38,667 nt of DNA from a virus: the IMG/VR virus record IMGVR_UViG_3300042876_000378, positions 1 to 38,667 of that record. One strand, 5' to 3'. The number at the start of each line of letters is the position of its first letter. Position 1 is the first letter of the stretch. The translations under genes were made by a program, and so were the position numbers. Of the stretch, positions 29,465 to 37,430 are shown one piece after another. Below the pieces are notes generated by a model that made no database searches, had not been told where the DNA came from, and saw only the letters and a list, made by a program, of their open reading frames with translations.

Positions 29465-31026
29465 TGGCCATCGCATCCGACGACGGCCGCCAGGGCGGCC
29501 TGCAGCGCGGGCGTGGTGGGTTTCTGCGCCGCAGCGACGACACCCCCTACGTCACCCACCCGACCAAGGTGACCAAGGCCGGCAAACCCGCCAACGTGCC
29601 CTACGCCAGCCCCAGCGGCCTCGCCAAGCTCATCGAGAACGAGGCCGCGCTCGTCAAGTGGCAGCAGCGCAAGGCGATGCTCGGCCTCGCCCTCGACCCG
29701 GCGCTCGTGGCCGAGCTGGCCCGCCTCGTCGACATGGACGAGGGCAGCGACGAGTACAACGCGCTGGCCGACTCGATCGTGGCCCGGGCCAAGGACGTCG
29801 CCGAGATCTCGATCGCCGCCGACCGTGGCACGCACGCCCACCAGCTCACCGAGGACTCCGACGACGGACGCTCGTGGGAGCAACGGGCCGAGGCGGGCGA
29901 GCTGCTCGGCATCGACGCCGTCGTGCAGCGCCAGCTCGTCGAGTCGTGGCGGACGATGCTCGCCACCTACGGGCTCGAAGTGCTCGCCGTCGAGGCCAGC
30001 GTCGTCGACGACGTGTGGCGCACCGCCGGCACCCTCGATCGCATCGTGCGCACCACCCGCGAGCTGCGCTTCGTCCGCGCCGCCACCGGCGAGGTGGTCA
30101 TCGTGCCCGCCGGCACCGTGCTCGTGCTCGACGTCAAGACCTCGAAGCTGAACGACAAGGGCAACGACCCGTTCACCTACTGGCGCGGCTACACGATCCA
30201 GATCGCCACCTACGCCCAGGCACGGCCCTACGACACCGAGACCGGCGAGCGCGGCGAGTGGCCGTGGCCGATCGACCAGGACCACGGCCTCATCGCCCGC
30301 CCCAACCTCACCGAAGTGCTCGACGGGCGCGCCGAGCGCATCGAGTGGACGCTCATCCACGCCGACCTCGTCGCCGGCCGGGAGCACGGCGGTGCCTGCG
30401 TGCAGCACGCCAAGGCGTGGGGCAAGCGCACCGACCTGTTCGCCACCCTGCTCGTCGACGACGAGCCCGAGATCGCTGCCCCGGCCGCCTCCCCCAGCGT
30501 GGTCGAGCAGCCGTCACCGGAGACCGAGGCGGCGCCCGAACCCGCCTCGGCTCCGGTGGCACCCACGCCTCGCGAGCAGGTGCTCGCTGTCGGGACGACA
30601 CCGCCCGACGAGGGTGGGGCGATCGACGACGCCACCTTCGAGGCGCTCAAGGCCACCTACCTGGCGCTCCCCGAGGCGGTGCGGGGCGGCGACTACAAGC
30701 GCCTCGCCGAACAGGCCCAGCAGCACGGCGTCGAGTTCTACGTCAACAAGGCGCGCACCGTGCGTCGCTTCGAGATCATCCGCGGGCTGTGCGTGCTCGG
30801 CCGGCACGACTCCCTCGACGACGAGACCTTGCGCGCCCTGCTCTACGCGGATGACCTCCACGGCGAGGCGGCGATGTTCCCGGCCGTCACCGTCGGCCAC
30901 CTCGTCGGCGCCCTAAACGCCACCCGTGCAGCGATCTTCGCCGAGCGCTGCCACGCACTCATCGACCGCCGCCTCGTCGCCTTCATCGACGACAACGGCC
31001 AGCTCTCGCTGCAACCCGCAGCGTGA
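29464..31026 (+). CDS. PD-(D/E)XK nuclease, Cas4/RecB-like
   Basis: A 520-residue protein. The nuclease core lies at about 110-260: a helical THAHQLTED, Asp192 in GTLDRI, Asp223 and Lys225 in VLDVKTSK, and the Q-x3-Y motif (Gln246, Tyr250) in IQIATYAQA, which marks RecB/Cas4-type exonucleases. A proline/alanine/glutamate-rich linker (about 335-380) leads to a helical C-terminal domain of unknown role. Next to an SSB-like gene it probably takes part in phage recombination or end processing. Start ATG 29464; the first residues MAIASD are shared with the SSB-like protein. Confidence 0.83.
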   Translation: MAIASDDGRQGGLQRGRGGFLRRSDDTPYVTHPTKVTKAGKPANVPYASPSGLAKLIENEAALVKWQQRKAMLGLALDPALVAELARLVDMDEGSDEYNALADSIVARAKDVAEISIAADRGTHAHQLTEDSDDGRSWEQRAEAGELLGIDAVVQRQLVESWRTMLATYGLEVLAVEASVVDDVWRTAGTLDRIVRTTRELRFVRAATGEVVIVPAGTVLVLDVKTSKLNDKGNDPFTYWRGYTIQIATYAQARPYDTETGERGEWPWPIDQDHGLIARPNLTEVLDGRAERIEWTLIHADLVAGREHGGACVQHAKAWGKRTDLFATLLVDDEPEIAAPAASPSVVEQPSPETEAAPEPASAPVAPTPREQVLAVGTTPPDEGGAIDDATFEALKATYLALPEAVRGGDYKRLAEQAQQHGVEFYVNKARTVRRFEIIRGLCVLGRHDSLDDETLRALLYADDLHGEAAMFPAVTVGHLVGALNATRAAIFAERCHALIDRRLVAFIDDNGQLSLQPAA

Positions 31027-31063
31027 ACCCACGCCCCCAGGGGCACGACACAAGGAGCCACAC

Positions 31064-31762
31064 ATGGCAATCGCATCCGACTCCGGCGGCGGGACACCGT
31101 TCGCCAAGCTCATCAACCTCGGCGACACCATCGTCGGGGCTCACGCCTCTCGGCCACGGGACTGCGTGCGCGAGAAGCGCAAGTACGGCACCGACGAGGT
31201 GCTGTTGAAGGCCAATGGTCAGCCGGCCAAGGAGGAGATCCTCTGGCTCGTCGCCATGCCCGGCACGACTGCCGTCACCGGCAACGTCGAGAAGGGCGAC
31301 CTCACCCCGATCGAGCCGATGGATCTGATCCGGTTCTCCGTCGACGGCTACAAGTGGGGCCAGGTCATCCAGGCCCGCCAGGAGCTGCCGGCGGCCAACG
31401 GGTTCAAGGTCGGCCAGACCGCATCGGGCGACGTGTACACGATCACCCTCATCGGTTGGTCGGCCGAGACCGACAACGCCAAAGCCGCCGAGGCGGCGGG
31501 ATTCACCGTCGTCGACGGGCGGATCGTGCTGCGCTCGCAGGAGGACAAGGACCGCTACGTCCTGGCCAAGAGCCGTCAGGGTGGCAACACCAACCCGGCC
31601 CGCGACCTCGAGGTGAGTATCCGCCGTCCCGGACCCGCCGACAAGGCCTACGAGCAGGAGGCCGACCGCATCTTCCTCGACGAGCCGTGGAAGCGCAGCC
31701 TCGCCACCGTCGGCGGCGGCGCTGCGGCCGAGAACACGCCCGACGACGACGAGCCGTTCTGA
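31064..31762 (+). CDS. Single-stranded-DNA-binding protein-like
   Basis: A 232-residue protein with AAGGAG (31052-31057) before ATG 31064. The end DDDEPF is the acidic tip by which SSB proteins recruit partners. The body is a beta-rich domain (EEILWLVAMPGTTAVTGNV ... DVYTITLIGWSAET) consistent with an OB fold, though longer than bacterial SSB. Position between the Cas4-like nuclease and the primase-helicase genes fits a replication/recombination role. Confidence 0.75.
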   Translation: MAIASDSGGGTPFAKLINLGDTIVGAHASRPRDCVREKRKYGTDEVLLKANGQPAKEEILWLVAMPGTTAVTGNVEKGDLTPIEPMDLIRFSVDGYKWGQVIQARQELPAANGFKVGQTASGDVYTITLIGWSAETDNAKAAEAAGFTVVDGRIVLRSQEDKDRYVLAKSRQGGNTNPARDLEVSIRRPGPADKAYEQEADRIFLDEPWKRSLATVGGGAAAENTPDDDEPF

Positions 31763-31802
31763 CTCTCCCGACAGGGCGCCCGCCGTCAGCGACATGACGG
31801 CA

Positions 31803-31868
31803 CCCCACGATCAGGCGATGGCACGCACGGCAGCGCTGCCCCCGGTTCGACACCGGGCGTGGGGGCCA
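31803..31868 (+). ncRNA. tRNA-like structure of 66 nt with reduced anticodon arm
   Basis: A complete seven-pair acceptor stem (CCCCACG 31803-31809 with CGTGGGG 31858-31864) is followed by discriminator G and encoded CCA (31866-31868). The T-arm is perfect: CCCGG, loop TTCGACA, CCGGG (31841-31857). The D-arm is GCG, loop ATGGCA, CGC (31815-31826), keeping the GG that pairs with the T-loop. In place of the 17-nt anticodon arm and variable loop is GGCA-GCGC-TGCC (31829-31840), a four-pair stem with a four-base loop and no anticodon. It lies in the 131-base gap between the SSB-like gene and the next, 25 bases before ATG 31894. It may be a decayed tRNA, a tRNA mimic or an RNase P processing signal. 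Confidence 0.6.
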
Positions 31869-31893
31869 CCGAACACCAGCAAGGAGCAACGCC

Positions 31894-32475
31894 ATGAACC
31901 AGACACCGGGGGAGATCGCCATCGACCTCCTCAACGCCATCGACGCCAAGCACGCAGCCCAGCGCCAGGCGCTCGTCGACCTGCTCGTCGAGCAGGGGCT
32001 GATCGCGTACGAGGAGGAGGACGACGCCGAAAACGACGACGTCGAGGGAACCGACCAGGCGGCGATCGAGGCGGCGCAGGCTTTCGTGGCCACCCAGCTC
32101 GCCCGCAACGAAGCCGAGCTCGCCGCCCGGCACGCCGCGACCAGCAACCCGGTGCGCGTCATCGATGCCGACGTGCTCGACGAGACCGAGGTGCAGGTCA
32201 TCCGCGATTCGATCACCCCGAGGACGCAGCGCACCAACGCCCGCTACAACGAGACCGACATCGTTCGGGTCGCACGCCACGCCCACAGCGAAGGGCGCAG
32301 TATCGGCGGGGCGATCCGCGACGAGCTGGGCATGTCCAACGCCTCGGCGTACGCATGGGCGAAGCGGCTCAAGATGGAGGGCCGCCTCGATGTCGCACCG
32401 ACCGCCGCCGCAACACCCGACACCCCGCGGTTCGGGGTCGAGGACGCCATGCGCGAGATCGACGGTGCGGCGTGA
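31894..32475 (+). CDS. Hypothetical protein with helix-turn-helix-like C-terminus
   Basis: A 193-residue protein with AAGGAG at 31881-31886. The N-terminal half is acidic and helical (YEEEDDAENDDVEGTDQAAIEAAQ). The C-terminal part, IVRVARHAHSEGRSIGGAIRDELGMSNASAYAWAKRLKMEG, looks like a helix-turn-helix of the type found in resolvase or regulator tails. It is translated from just after the tRNA-like element. Function unknown. Confidence 0.68.
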   Translation: MNQTPGEIAIDLLNAIDAKHAAQRQALVDLLVEQGLIAYEEEDDAENDDVEGTDQAAIEAAQAFVATQLARNEAELAARHAATSNPVRVIDADVLDETEVQVIRDSITPRTQRTNARYNETDIVRVARHAHSEGRSIGGAIRDELGMSNASAYAWAKRLKMEGRLDVAPTAAATPDTPRFGVEDAMREIDGAA

Positions 32476-32669
32476 CCTGGCCACCGCCGAACGGACGGCG
32501 CGTTGGCGTGACGTGGTATCGGCTTCCCGTCATTCGCGATGCGGGCGGTCGGCGCGTGATGAGGTCTGTGCGCGTCAGGATCGGTGCGCCCGGTGAGCCG
32601 AACCTCATCACTCACGGACTGTTGACGTACCTCGATGAGCCGACAATGGCCGCTGGGGGCGAGCAGTGA
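32472..32669 (+). CDS. Small hypothetical protein (65 aa)
   Basis: GTG 32472 overlaps the preceding TGA. A 65-residue beta-rich, basic protein (GVTWYRLPVIRDAGGRRVMRSVRVRIGAPGEPNLI). Unknown function. Its stop overlaps the first WhiB-like gene. Confidence 0.58.
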   Translation: MTWPPPNGRRVGVTWYRLPVIRDAGGRRVMRSVRVRIGAPGEPNLITHGLLTYLDEPTMAAGGEQ

Positions 32670-33061
32670 ACCTGCGCGACCTGATGGAGCGGCCCGAGTG
32701 GATGGCCCTCGCCGAGTGCCGCGGCATGGACCCCGAGCTGTTCCACCCCGGGTGGGGCGAATCGGTCAGCGAGGCCCGAGAGGTCTGCCGGCGCTGCGAG
32801 GTGCAGGCCGAATGCCTCGCCTACGCGGTCAACAACGCCGAGCGCTTCGGGGTGTGGGGCGGCAAGAGCGAACGCGAGCGGCGGAGCATCCGGCGCCGGC
32901 TCGCGGGCAAGCCACCCAGGCCCACCATCGAGCACGGCACCGCTCGCGGCTACTGGCAGCACCGCAACGACGGCGACATGCCGGCGTGTGGGCCGTGCGT
33001 CGAGGCATATCGCGAGTACGACCGTCAGCGCCGCGCCGGCCTGGCTTCATCGGCGTCATGA
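32666..33061 (+). CDS. WhiB-like iron-sulfur regulator with extra C-terminal Cys motif
   Basis: A 131-residue WhiB-family protein. Cys18, Cys41, Cys44 and Cys50 (AECRGMD, CRRCEVQAEC) would bind a [4Fe-4S] cluster; GVWGG and the following ERERRSIRRR form the turn and basic tail that contact sigma factor and DNA. Beyond the usual domain, residues about 90-125 add HGTARGYWQHRNDGDMPACGPCVEAYREY, a module seen in actinobacterial and actinophage proteins, possibly a second metal site. It is paired with another WhiB-like gene at once downstream. Confidence 0.9.
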   Translation: MNLRDLMERPEWMALAECRGMDPELFHPGWGESVSEAREVCRRCEVQAECLAYAVNNAERFGVWGGKSERERRSIRRRLAGKPPRPTIEHGTARGYWQHRNDGDMPACGPCVEAYREYDRQRRAGLASSAS

Positions 33062-33315
33062 CCCTGGCGGCGATCATCGCCCGCGCCCGGCCCGCCTGGT
33101 TCGACCAGGCCGCATGCCGGGGCGTCGCCCTGGCCGTGTTCTTCCCCGGCCAGGGGCGCTCGGCGATGCCCGCCCGCAACATCTGCCAGCACTGCCCGGT
33201 CAGCACCCCATGCCTTGACTACGCCCTCGCCGACCCCGCGCTCGTCGGCGTGTTCGGCGGCACCACCGAATCCGAACGCGACCACATCCGCACACGAAGG
33301 AGCAACCACCCATGA
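33058..33315 (+). CDS. Second WhiB-like iron-sulfur regulator
   Basis: An 85-residue WhiB-like protein. Cys20, Cys43, Cys46 and Cys52 (AACRGV, CQHCPVSTPC) form the cluster site. GVFGGTTESERDHIR is the glycine turn and tail, with Phe in place of the usual Trp. ATG 33058 overlaps the stop of the first WhiB-like gene. Phage WhiB proteins may compete with host WhiB proteins for the primary sigma factor and so redirect transcription or block superinfection. Confidence 0.9.
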   Translation: MTLAAIIARARPAWFDQAACRGVALAVFFPGQGRSAMPARNICQHCPVSTPCLDYALADPALVGVFGGTTESERDHIRTRRSNHP

Positions 33316-33794
33316 TGATCATCGGCATCGACCCGGGCAAGAGCGGCGCGCTCGCTGCCCTCACCGACAACGGCCACCTGATCGAGGTGTTCGACATGCC
33401 CGTCGTCGGCACCACCATCTCGGGCGCGCTGCTCGACGAGTGGATCCACAACTGGGTCGACCCGCTCGCCCCGACCAACGTCGTCGCCGTCATCGAGGAC
33501 GTCCACGCGATGCCCAAGCAGGGCGTGTCGACGATGTTCGCCTTCGGGCGCGCCCTTGGCCTCGTCGAGGGCGTCGTCCAGGGCAACGGCATCCCGCTGC
33601 ACTACGTCAGCCCCGCCCGCTGGAAGCGCGACATGCGCCTCGGCCGCGACAAGGGTGCGAGCCGCCAGCGCGCCATCGAGCTGTGGCCGTCCAGCGCACC
33701 GGCGTTCCGGCGGGTCAAGGACGACGGGCGCGCCGAGGCCGCCCTCATCGCCGAATGGTGGCGCACCTTCGGGGCCGGGGCGGTGGCGGCGTGA
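33312..33794 (+). CDS. RuvC-like Holliday junction resolvase
   Basis: A 160-residue protein with RNase H-like nuclease fold. IGIDPGKSGALA gives Asp7, VIEDVHAMPKQG gives Glu62 with the adjoining Asp63, and KDDGRAEAALIAEW provides the final acidic pair (Asp137/138, Glu142). The KQG and following GRALGLVEG match phage RuvC-like resolvases that clear branched DNA before packaging. The ATG overlaps the WhiB stop; ATG 33315 is an equal alternative start. Confidence 0.88.
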   Translation: MMIIGIDPGKSGALAALTDNGHLIEVFDMPVVGTTISGALLDEWIHNWVDPLAPTNVVAVIEDVHAMPKQGVSTMFAFGRALGLVEGVVQGNGIPLHYVSPARWKRDMRLGRDKGASRQRAIELWPSSAPAFRRVKDDGRAEAALIAEWWRTFGAGAVAA

Positions 33795-34030
33795 GCGGGC
33801 GCGTTCTGAGCTGCCGGTCCTGTTCGGCGCCGATCTTCTTCGCCCACACCGTCGATGGCAAGCGCATGCCCATCGACGCCACCGCGGCCGTGGGTGGCAA
33901 CGTGCGCCTCGACGAGCGTGGTGTCGCCCATGTGGTCGGCGCGACGATCGACCTGTTCGACCCGACCGACGACGGCGAACGGTGGATGCCCCACTTCGCC
34001 ACCTATCCCTATGCCGGGGAGTGGACGTGA
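33791..34030 (+). CDS. Small CxxC zinc-ribbon-like protein
   Basis: A 79-residue protein from GTG 33791. CRSCSAPIFFAHTVDGKRMPIDA and the closing HFATYP follow a pattern common among small actinophage proteins found near resolvase and primase genes. The usual last Cys (HFATCP) is Tyr here. Function unknown. Confidence 0.68.
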   Translation: MSGRVLSCRSCSAPIFFAHTVDGKRMPIDATAAVGGNVRLDERGVAHVVGATIDLFDPTDDGERWMPHFATYPYAGEWT

Positions 34031-34290
34031 CGCCGCGCCGCACCACACAGGCCGACCTCGAACTGTGGGGCGACCGTTATGTCGGCGTCGGCGTCTACAC
34101 CGCCCCCGGCGAGGCCGAGCGCGGCATCGAACCGTGCGAAGCGGTCAACCTCGACCACGCCGAGATCGCCGTGCCGTGGACGCTCGACGAGATCGAGCTG
34201 GCCCACCTCGCTCGCGGCGGGACGCTGTGGCTGATCTGTGAAGGTTTCCTGCCGGTGCACTCCCTCGTCGTCACGGAGCGGCCATCGTGA
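34027..34290 (+). CDS. Small hypothetical protein (87 aa)
   Basis: GTG 34027 overlaps the preceding TGA. The 87-residue product contains ELAHLARGGTLWLICEGFLPVHSLVV, a pattern I have seen in small actinophage proteins without known function. Coupled to neighbours on both sides. Confidence 0.62.
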   Translation: MTPRRTTQADLELWGDRYVGVGVYTAPGEAERGIEPCEAVNLDHAEIAVPWTLDEIELAHLARGGTLWLICEGFLPVHSLVVTERPS

Positions 34291-34490
34291 CGCCCGACCC
34301 CGACCGCTACGTCGCCGCCGCCGAGCGGCAGTGCTTCGGCAAGCGCCACTTCACCACCAAGCGCGACGCCAAGACGGCCAGGAAGCGCTACGAGCGCAAC
34401 CACGGCGAACGCCTCGACATCTACCGCTGCCCGCACTGCGCCACGTGGCACCTCGGGCACCGCCTCGCACCACGCCGGAGCCTGCTGTGA
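34287..34490 (+). CDS. Small zinc-ribbon-like basic protein
   Basis: A 67-residue protein. RQCFGKRHFTTKRDAKTARKRY followed by YRCPHCATWHLGH: a C-x2-C with His could bind zinc, and the basic body suggests nucleic-acid contact. This form is common beside phage primases. Function unknown. Confidence 0.66.
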   Translation: MTPDPDRYVAAAERQCFGKRHFTTKRDAKTARKRYERNHGERLDIYRCPHCATWHLGHRLAPRRSLL

Positions 34491-34666
34491 AGACGATCAC
34501 CGACACCCAGCGCCTCGACGGACGGTTCGCCATCCTGCGCGAGCCGACCGTCGTCATCGTCGACGGCATCGTGTTCGCGGTGTGCGCCAACCAGCTCGCC
34601 GCCGACCGCATCGCCGCGCTGCTCGCCGAGCACGGCATCGCCGACGTGCCGGACGCCCCCGCGTGA
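34487..34666 (+). CDS. Small hypothetical protein (59 aa)
   Basis: GTG 34487 to TGA 34666, overlapping both neighbours. Alternating hydrophobic strands (FAILREPTVVIVDGIVFAVC) then a helix (ADRIAALLAEHG) give a small alpha/beta composition. Function unknown. Confidence 0.58.
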   Translation: MKTITDTQRLDGRFAILREPTVVIVDGIVFAVCANQLAADRIAALLAEHGIADVPDAPA

Positions 34667-37224
34667 CCCCCCTCGACCACGCTCTCGCCTACGCGCGCCT
34701 CGGGTGGCGGGTCATCCCCATCCCGCCCGGCCACAAGTACCCGCACGGCATCGACGACTGGCAGACCAAGGCCACCACCGACGAGGCCCGCATCCGGCGC
34801 TACTGGACGCTCAACCCCGACCACGGCATCGGCATCGCCACCGGCCCCGGCTCGGGTGTGTTCGCCATCGACATCGACTCCTACGCCGGCGGCGCCGAAG
34901 GGTGGGCCGAGCTCGAAGCCGCCTACGGGCCGGCTCCCGAGACCGTCGAGGCGATCACCGGCGGGGGAGGGCGGCACCTACTGTTCCGCCACCCCACCGA
35001 CGGCGGCCCGATCATCACCAACGCCGCCCACGCCCTCCCGCCCGGCATCGACGTGCGCGGCGACGGCGGCCAGATCGTCGTCGCCCCCACCATCCACCCG
35101 ACCACCGGCCACGCCTACTGCTGGGAAGTCGCCCACGACCCCCTCGACGGCTTCGTGGTGGCCGAAGCGCCCGGATGGCTGCTGCACCTGCTGCGAACGC
35201 CTGCACCGTCACAGGCGGCCCGCAGGGACACCGTGCCCTACACCGGGAACGACTCGGTGATCGAGCTGTTCGCTGCGAACCGCACCTGGCCCGAGCTGCT
35301 CGAAGGTGACGGCTGGACGCTGCACTCCGTGCGCATCACCGGCGAGCTGTGGACGCGCCCCGGCAAGGACGTCCGCGGCGGGGCATCGGCATCGCTGTAC
35401 TACGGCGGCTCCGACGTGCTCAAGGTGTTCAGCTCGTCGGCCGCCCCGCTCGAGCAGAACGCCACCTATACCCGGTTCGGATACTGGGCAGCTACCCGCT
35501 TCGACGGCGACCACCGCGCCGCTGCCTCAGCGTTCCGCAAGGCATGGAACGCCGAGCACCCCGAGCAGCGAAAGGCGGTCGCCGTGGCGGTCGACAACCC
35601 GGCGCGTTCGACAGTCGACGACGGGGGGGTGGGGGACGAGCCATCACACCTCGACCAGCAACCACACACCGACCTCGGCAACGCCCGCCGCCTCGTCGCC
35701 GAACACGGCCACGATCTCCACCACGCCCCCCAGCTCGGGCGCTGGCTGTCCTGGGACGGCCTGCGCTGGCTCGGCGACGAGACCGGCGAAGTGCACCGGC
35801 GGGCCAAGGCCGTCGTCGACGGCATGCTCACCCAGATGGCCACCCTCGCCGACTCCGAGGACCGCAAGAAGCTCTTCGGCCACTGGATGCGGTCGCAGTC
35901 GGCGCCACGGCTGTCGGCGATGGTCGACGTCGCCCGCACCGAGCCCGGGATCCCCGTCCTGGTCCACCAGCTCGACGCCGACCCGTGGGCGCTGAACACC
36001 AACGCCGGCGTCATCGACCTGCGCAACCGCACCGTGACCAAGGCCGACCGGCGGGCGCTGGTCACCAAGCTCGCACCCGTCACCCCTGACGCCACCGCCG
36101 GCTGCCCGACGTGGCTCGAGTTCGTCTACTGGGCGATGCAGGGCGACGACGAGCTCGTCGGCTTCCTGCAGCGCGCCGTCGGCTACAGCCTCACCGGGCG
36201 GGTCGACGAGCAGGTGCTGTTCTTCCTCCACGGTCACGGCGAGAACGGCAAGAGCACCTTCCTGAACGTCCTGCAGGCGATGATGGGCGACTACGCCATC
36301 GCCGCCGAGCCCGACCTGCTGATCGCCTCCCAGGGCGACAAGCACACCACCGGCATCGCCGATCTCGTCGGCCGACGTCTCGTCGTCGTCCAGGAGACCG
36401 AGGAGGGCCGGCGCTTCGCCGAGGCCACCGTCAAGCAGCTCACCGGCGGCGACGTCGTGCGGGCCCGGCGGATGCGCCAGGACTTCTTCGAGTTCCGCCC
36501 CACCCACAAGCTGTGGATGGCGGCCAACCACAAGCCCAACGTGCGCGGCACCGACCATGCGATCTGGCGCCGCATCAGGCTCATCCCCTTCGCCGCCGCA
36601 CTGGCTCCCGGCCAGAAGGACGAACGCCTCCTCGACAAGCTTCTCGGCGAGCTGCCCGGCATCATGGCCTGGGCGCTCGACGGCTGCATCGCCTGGCAGC
36701 GCGACGGCCTTCGACCGCCGTCGGTCGTCATCGAAGCGACACGTGAGTACCGCACCGAGCAGGACCACGTCGGGCGATTCATCGACGACGTGTGCCTCCT
36801 CGACGCCGACCAGTGCGTCGCCGCCCGGGATCTCCGCCGGGCCTACGAGGCATGGTGCGAGGAGAACGGCGAGCGCCCGTGGAGCGCCAAGGCGATGGCC
36901 CCGCAGCTCGTCGAGCGGGGGTGTGAACGGGTCAAGGCGGGACGGGAGAACGTGTCGACGTGGATCGGTCTCACGCTTGCCGACAGCCCGCGACCCATTG
37001 ACGTATCGGTAGCAATGGGTCGCGTCGGACGTCGCACCGGCCCCACCGCGACCCTTGCGACCCATTCCGAATGGGTCGCGGGCGAAAGTCCAGGACCAGG
37101 TGTTCTTCAAACCGCGACCCATCGCGACCCATTGCCACGTTCCCCGCATAGCGAGGGTGAAAAACCCAGGGGAACGAGTGAATGGGTCGCAAGGGTCGCG
37201 GGCGATCCACTGGAGGGGTTCTGA
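34663..37224 (+). CDS. Primase-polymerase fused to SF3 helicase (D5/P4-like)
   Basis: An 853-residue replication protein. The N-terminal prim-pol domain shows FAIDIDS (Asp70, Asp72), GGGGRHLLF (His105) and GIDVRGDGGQIVVAP (Asp130), which together make the polymerase/primase site. A D5_N-like linker domain follows (about 340-510). The SF3 helicase has Walker A GHGENGKST (about 524-532), Walker B LVVVQETEE (about 573-581) and the sensor stretch HKLWMAANHKPN (about 605-616), with RRIRLIPF after it. A C-terminal winged-helix-like domain (about 700-765) may bind the origin. The last 85 residues are low-complexity and encoded by the repeat-rich origin candidate. Confidence 0.92.
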   Translation: MTPLDHALAYARLGWRVIPIPPGHKYPHGIDDWQTKATTDEARIRRYWTLNPDHGIGIATGPGSGVFAIDIDSYAGGAEGWAELEAAYGPAPETVEAITGGGGRHLLFRHPTDGGPIITNAAHALPPGIDVRGDGGQIVVAPTIHPTTGHAYCWEVAHDPLDGFVVAEAPGWLLHLLRTPAPSQAARRDTVPYTGNDSVIELFAANRTWPELLEGDGWTLHSVRITGELWTRPGKDVRGGASASLYYGGSDVLKVFSSSAAPLEQNATYTRFGYWAATRFDGDHRAAASAFRKAWNAEHPEQRKAVAVAVDNPARSTVDDGGVGDEPSHLDQQPHTDLGNARRLVAEHGHDLHHAPQLGRWLSWDGLRWLGDETGEVHRRAKAVVDGMLTQMATLADSEDRKKLFGHWMRSQSAPRLSAMVDVARTEPGIPVLVHQLDADPWALNTNAGVIDLRNRTVTKADRRALVTKLAPVTPDATAGCPTWLEFVYWAMQGDDELVGFLQRAVGYSLTGRVDEQVLFFLHGHGENGKSTFLNVLQAMMGDYAIAAEPDLLIASQGDKHTTGIADLVGRRLVVVQETEEGRRFAEATVKQLTGGDVVRARRMRQDFFEFRPTHKLWMAANHKPNVRGTDHAIWRRIRLIPFAAALAPGQKDERLLDKLLGELPGIMAWALDGCIAWQRDGLRPPSVVIEATREYRTEQDHVGRFIDDVCLLDADQCVAARDLRRAYEAWCEENGERPWSAKAMAPQLVERGCERVKAGRENVSTWIGLTLADSPRPIDVSVAMGRVGRRTGPTATLATHSEWVAGESPGPGVLQTATHRDPLPRSPHSEGEKPRGTSEWVARVAGDPLEGF
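36990..37201. other. Iteron cluster, candidate replication origin
   Basis: GCGACCCATT or its complement occurs exactly at 36990, 37014(-), 37057, 37070(-), 37124 and 37181(-). Near copies occur at 37048, 37114 and 37191(-), so there are nine boxes in 212 bases. The pair 37057/37070 forms a 10-bp palindrome with a 3-base centre. The segment 37046-37067 is repeated as a perfect 22-bp inverted repeat at 37180-37201. Arms 37124-37145 and 37169-37190 match at 19 of 22 positions and could extrude a cruciform, with an A-rich GGGTGAAAAACCC at its tip. Iterons next to or within the gene of their own primase-helicase are known for P4-type replicons. Confidence 0.75.
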
Positions 37225-37430
37225 CCCTCGACCCAGCCCCGCTCGTGGCCGCCGCCGGAGGCACGCTCCGCTCGGTCGCCCGACGCCTCGAGGTCGACCC
37301 GGCGATGCTCTGCCGGCCGATCCCCGTCGACCGCGCCGACCGCTACGCCACCCGTCTCGGCCTTCACCCCGCCGAGGTGTGGGGCGCCGACTGGTGGCTC
37401 GCCTGCCGCCGCCAGCGGCGCCGGCGCTGA
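37182..37430 (+). CDS. Small DNA-binding-like protein (up to 82 aa)
   Basis: The frame starts at ATG 37182 inside an origin box and overlaps the helicase gene. The likely folded part is LVAAAGGTLRSVARRLEVDPAMLCRPIPVDRADRYATRLGLHPAEVWG, a helix-turn-helix-like domain with WG..WW at the end. The GGAGG at 37212-37216 lies shortly before a CTG (37221), so translation might start there instead, giving about 69 residues. Function unknown; a late or replication regulator is possible. Confidence 0.62.
   Translation: MGRKGRGRSTGGVLTLDPAPLVAAAGGTLRSVARRLEVDPAMLCRPIPVDRADRYATRLGLHPAEVWGADWWLACRRQRRRR

Noticed and set aside
28448-29476. Leftward repeat protein opposite the GGTIx gene
   Set aside because: Any frame across the 15-bp tandem repeat is open and repetitive. 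Only the rightward frame has non-repeat flanks that match a known phage family and proper stop-start overlaps.
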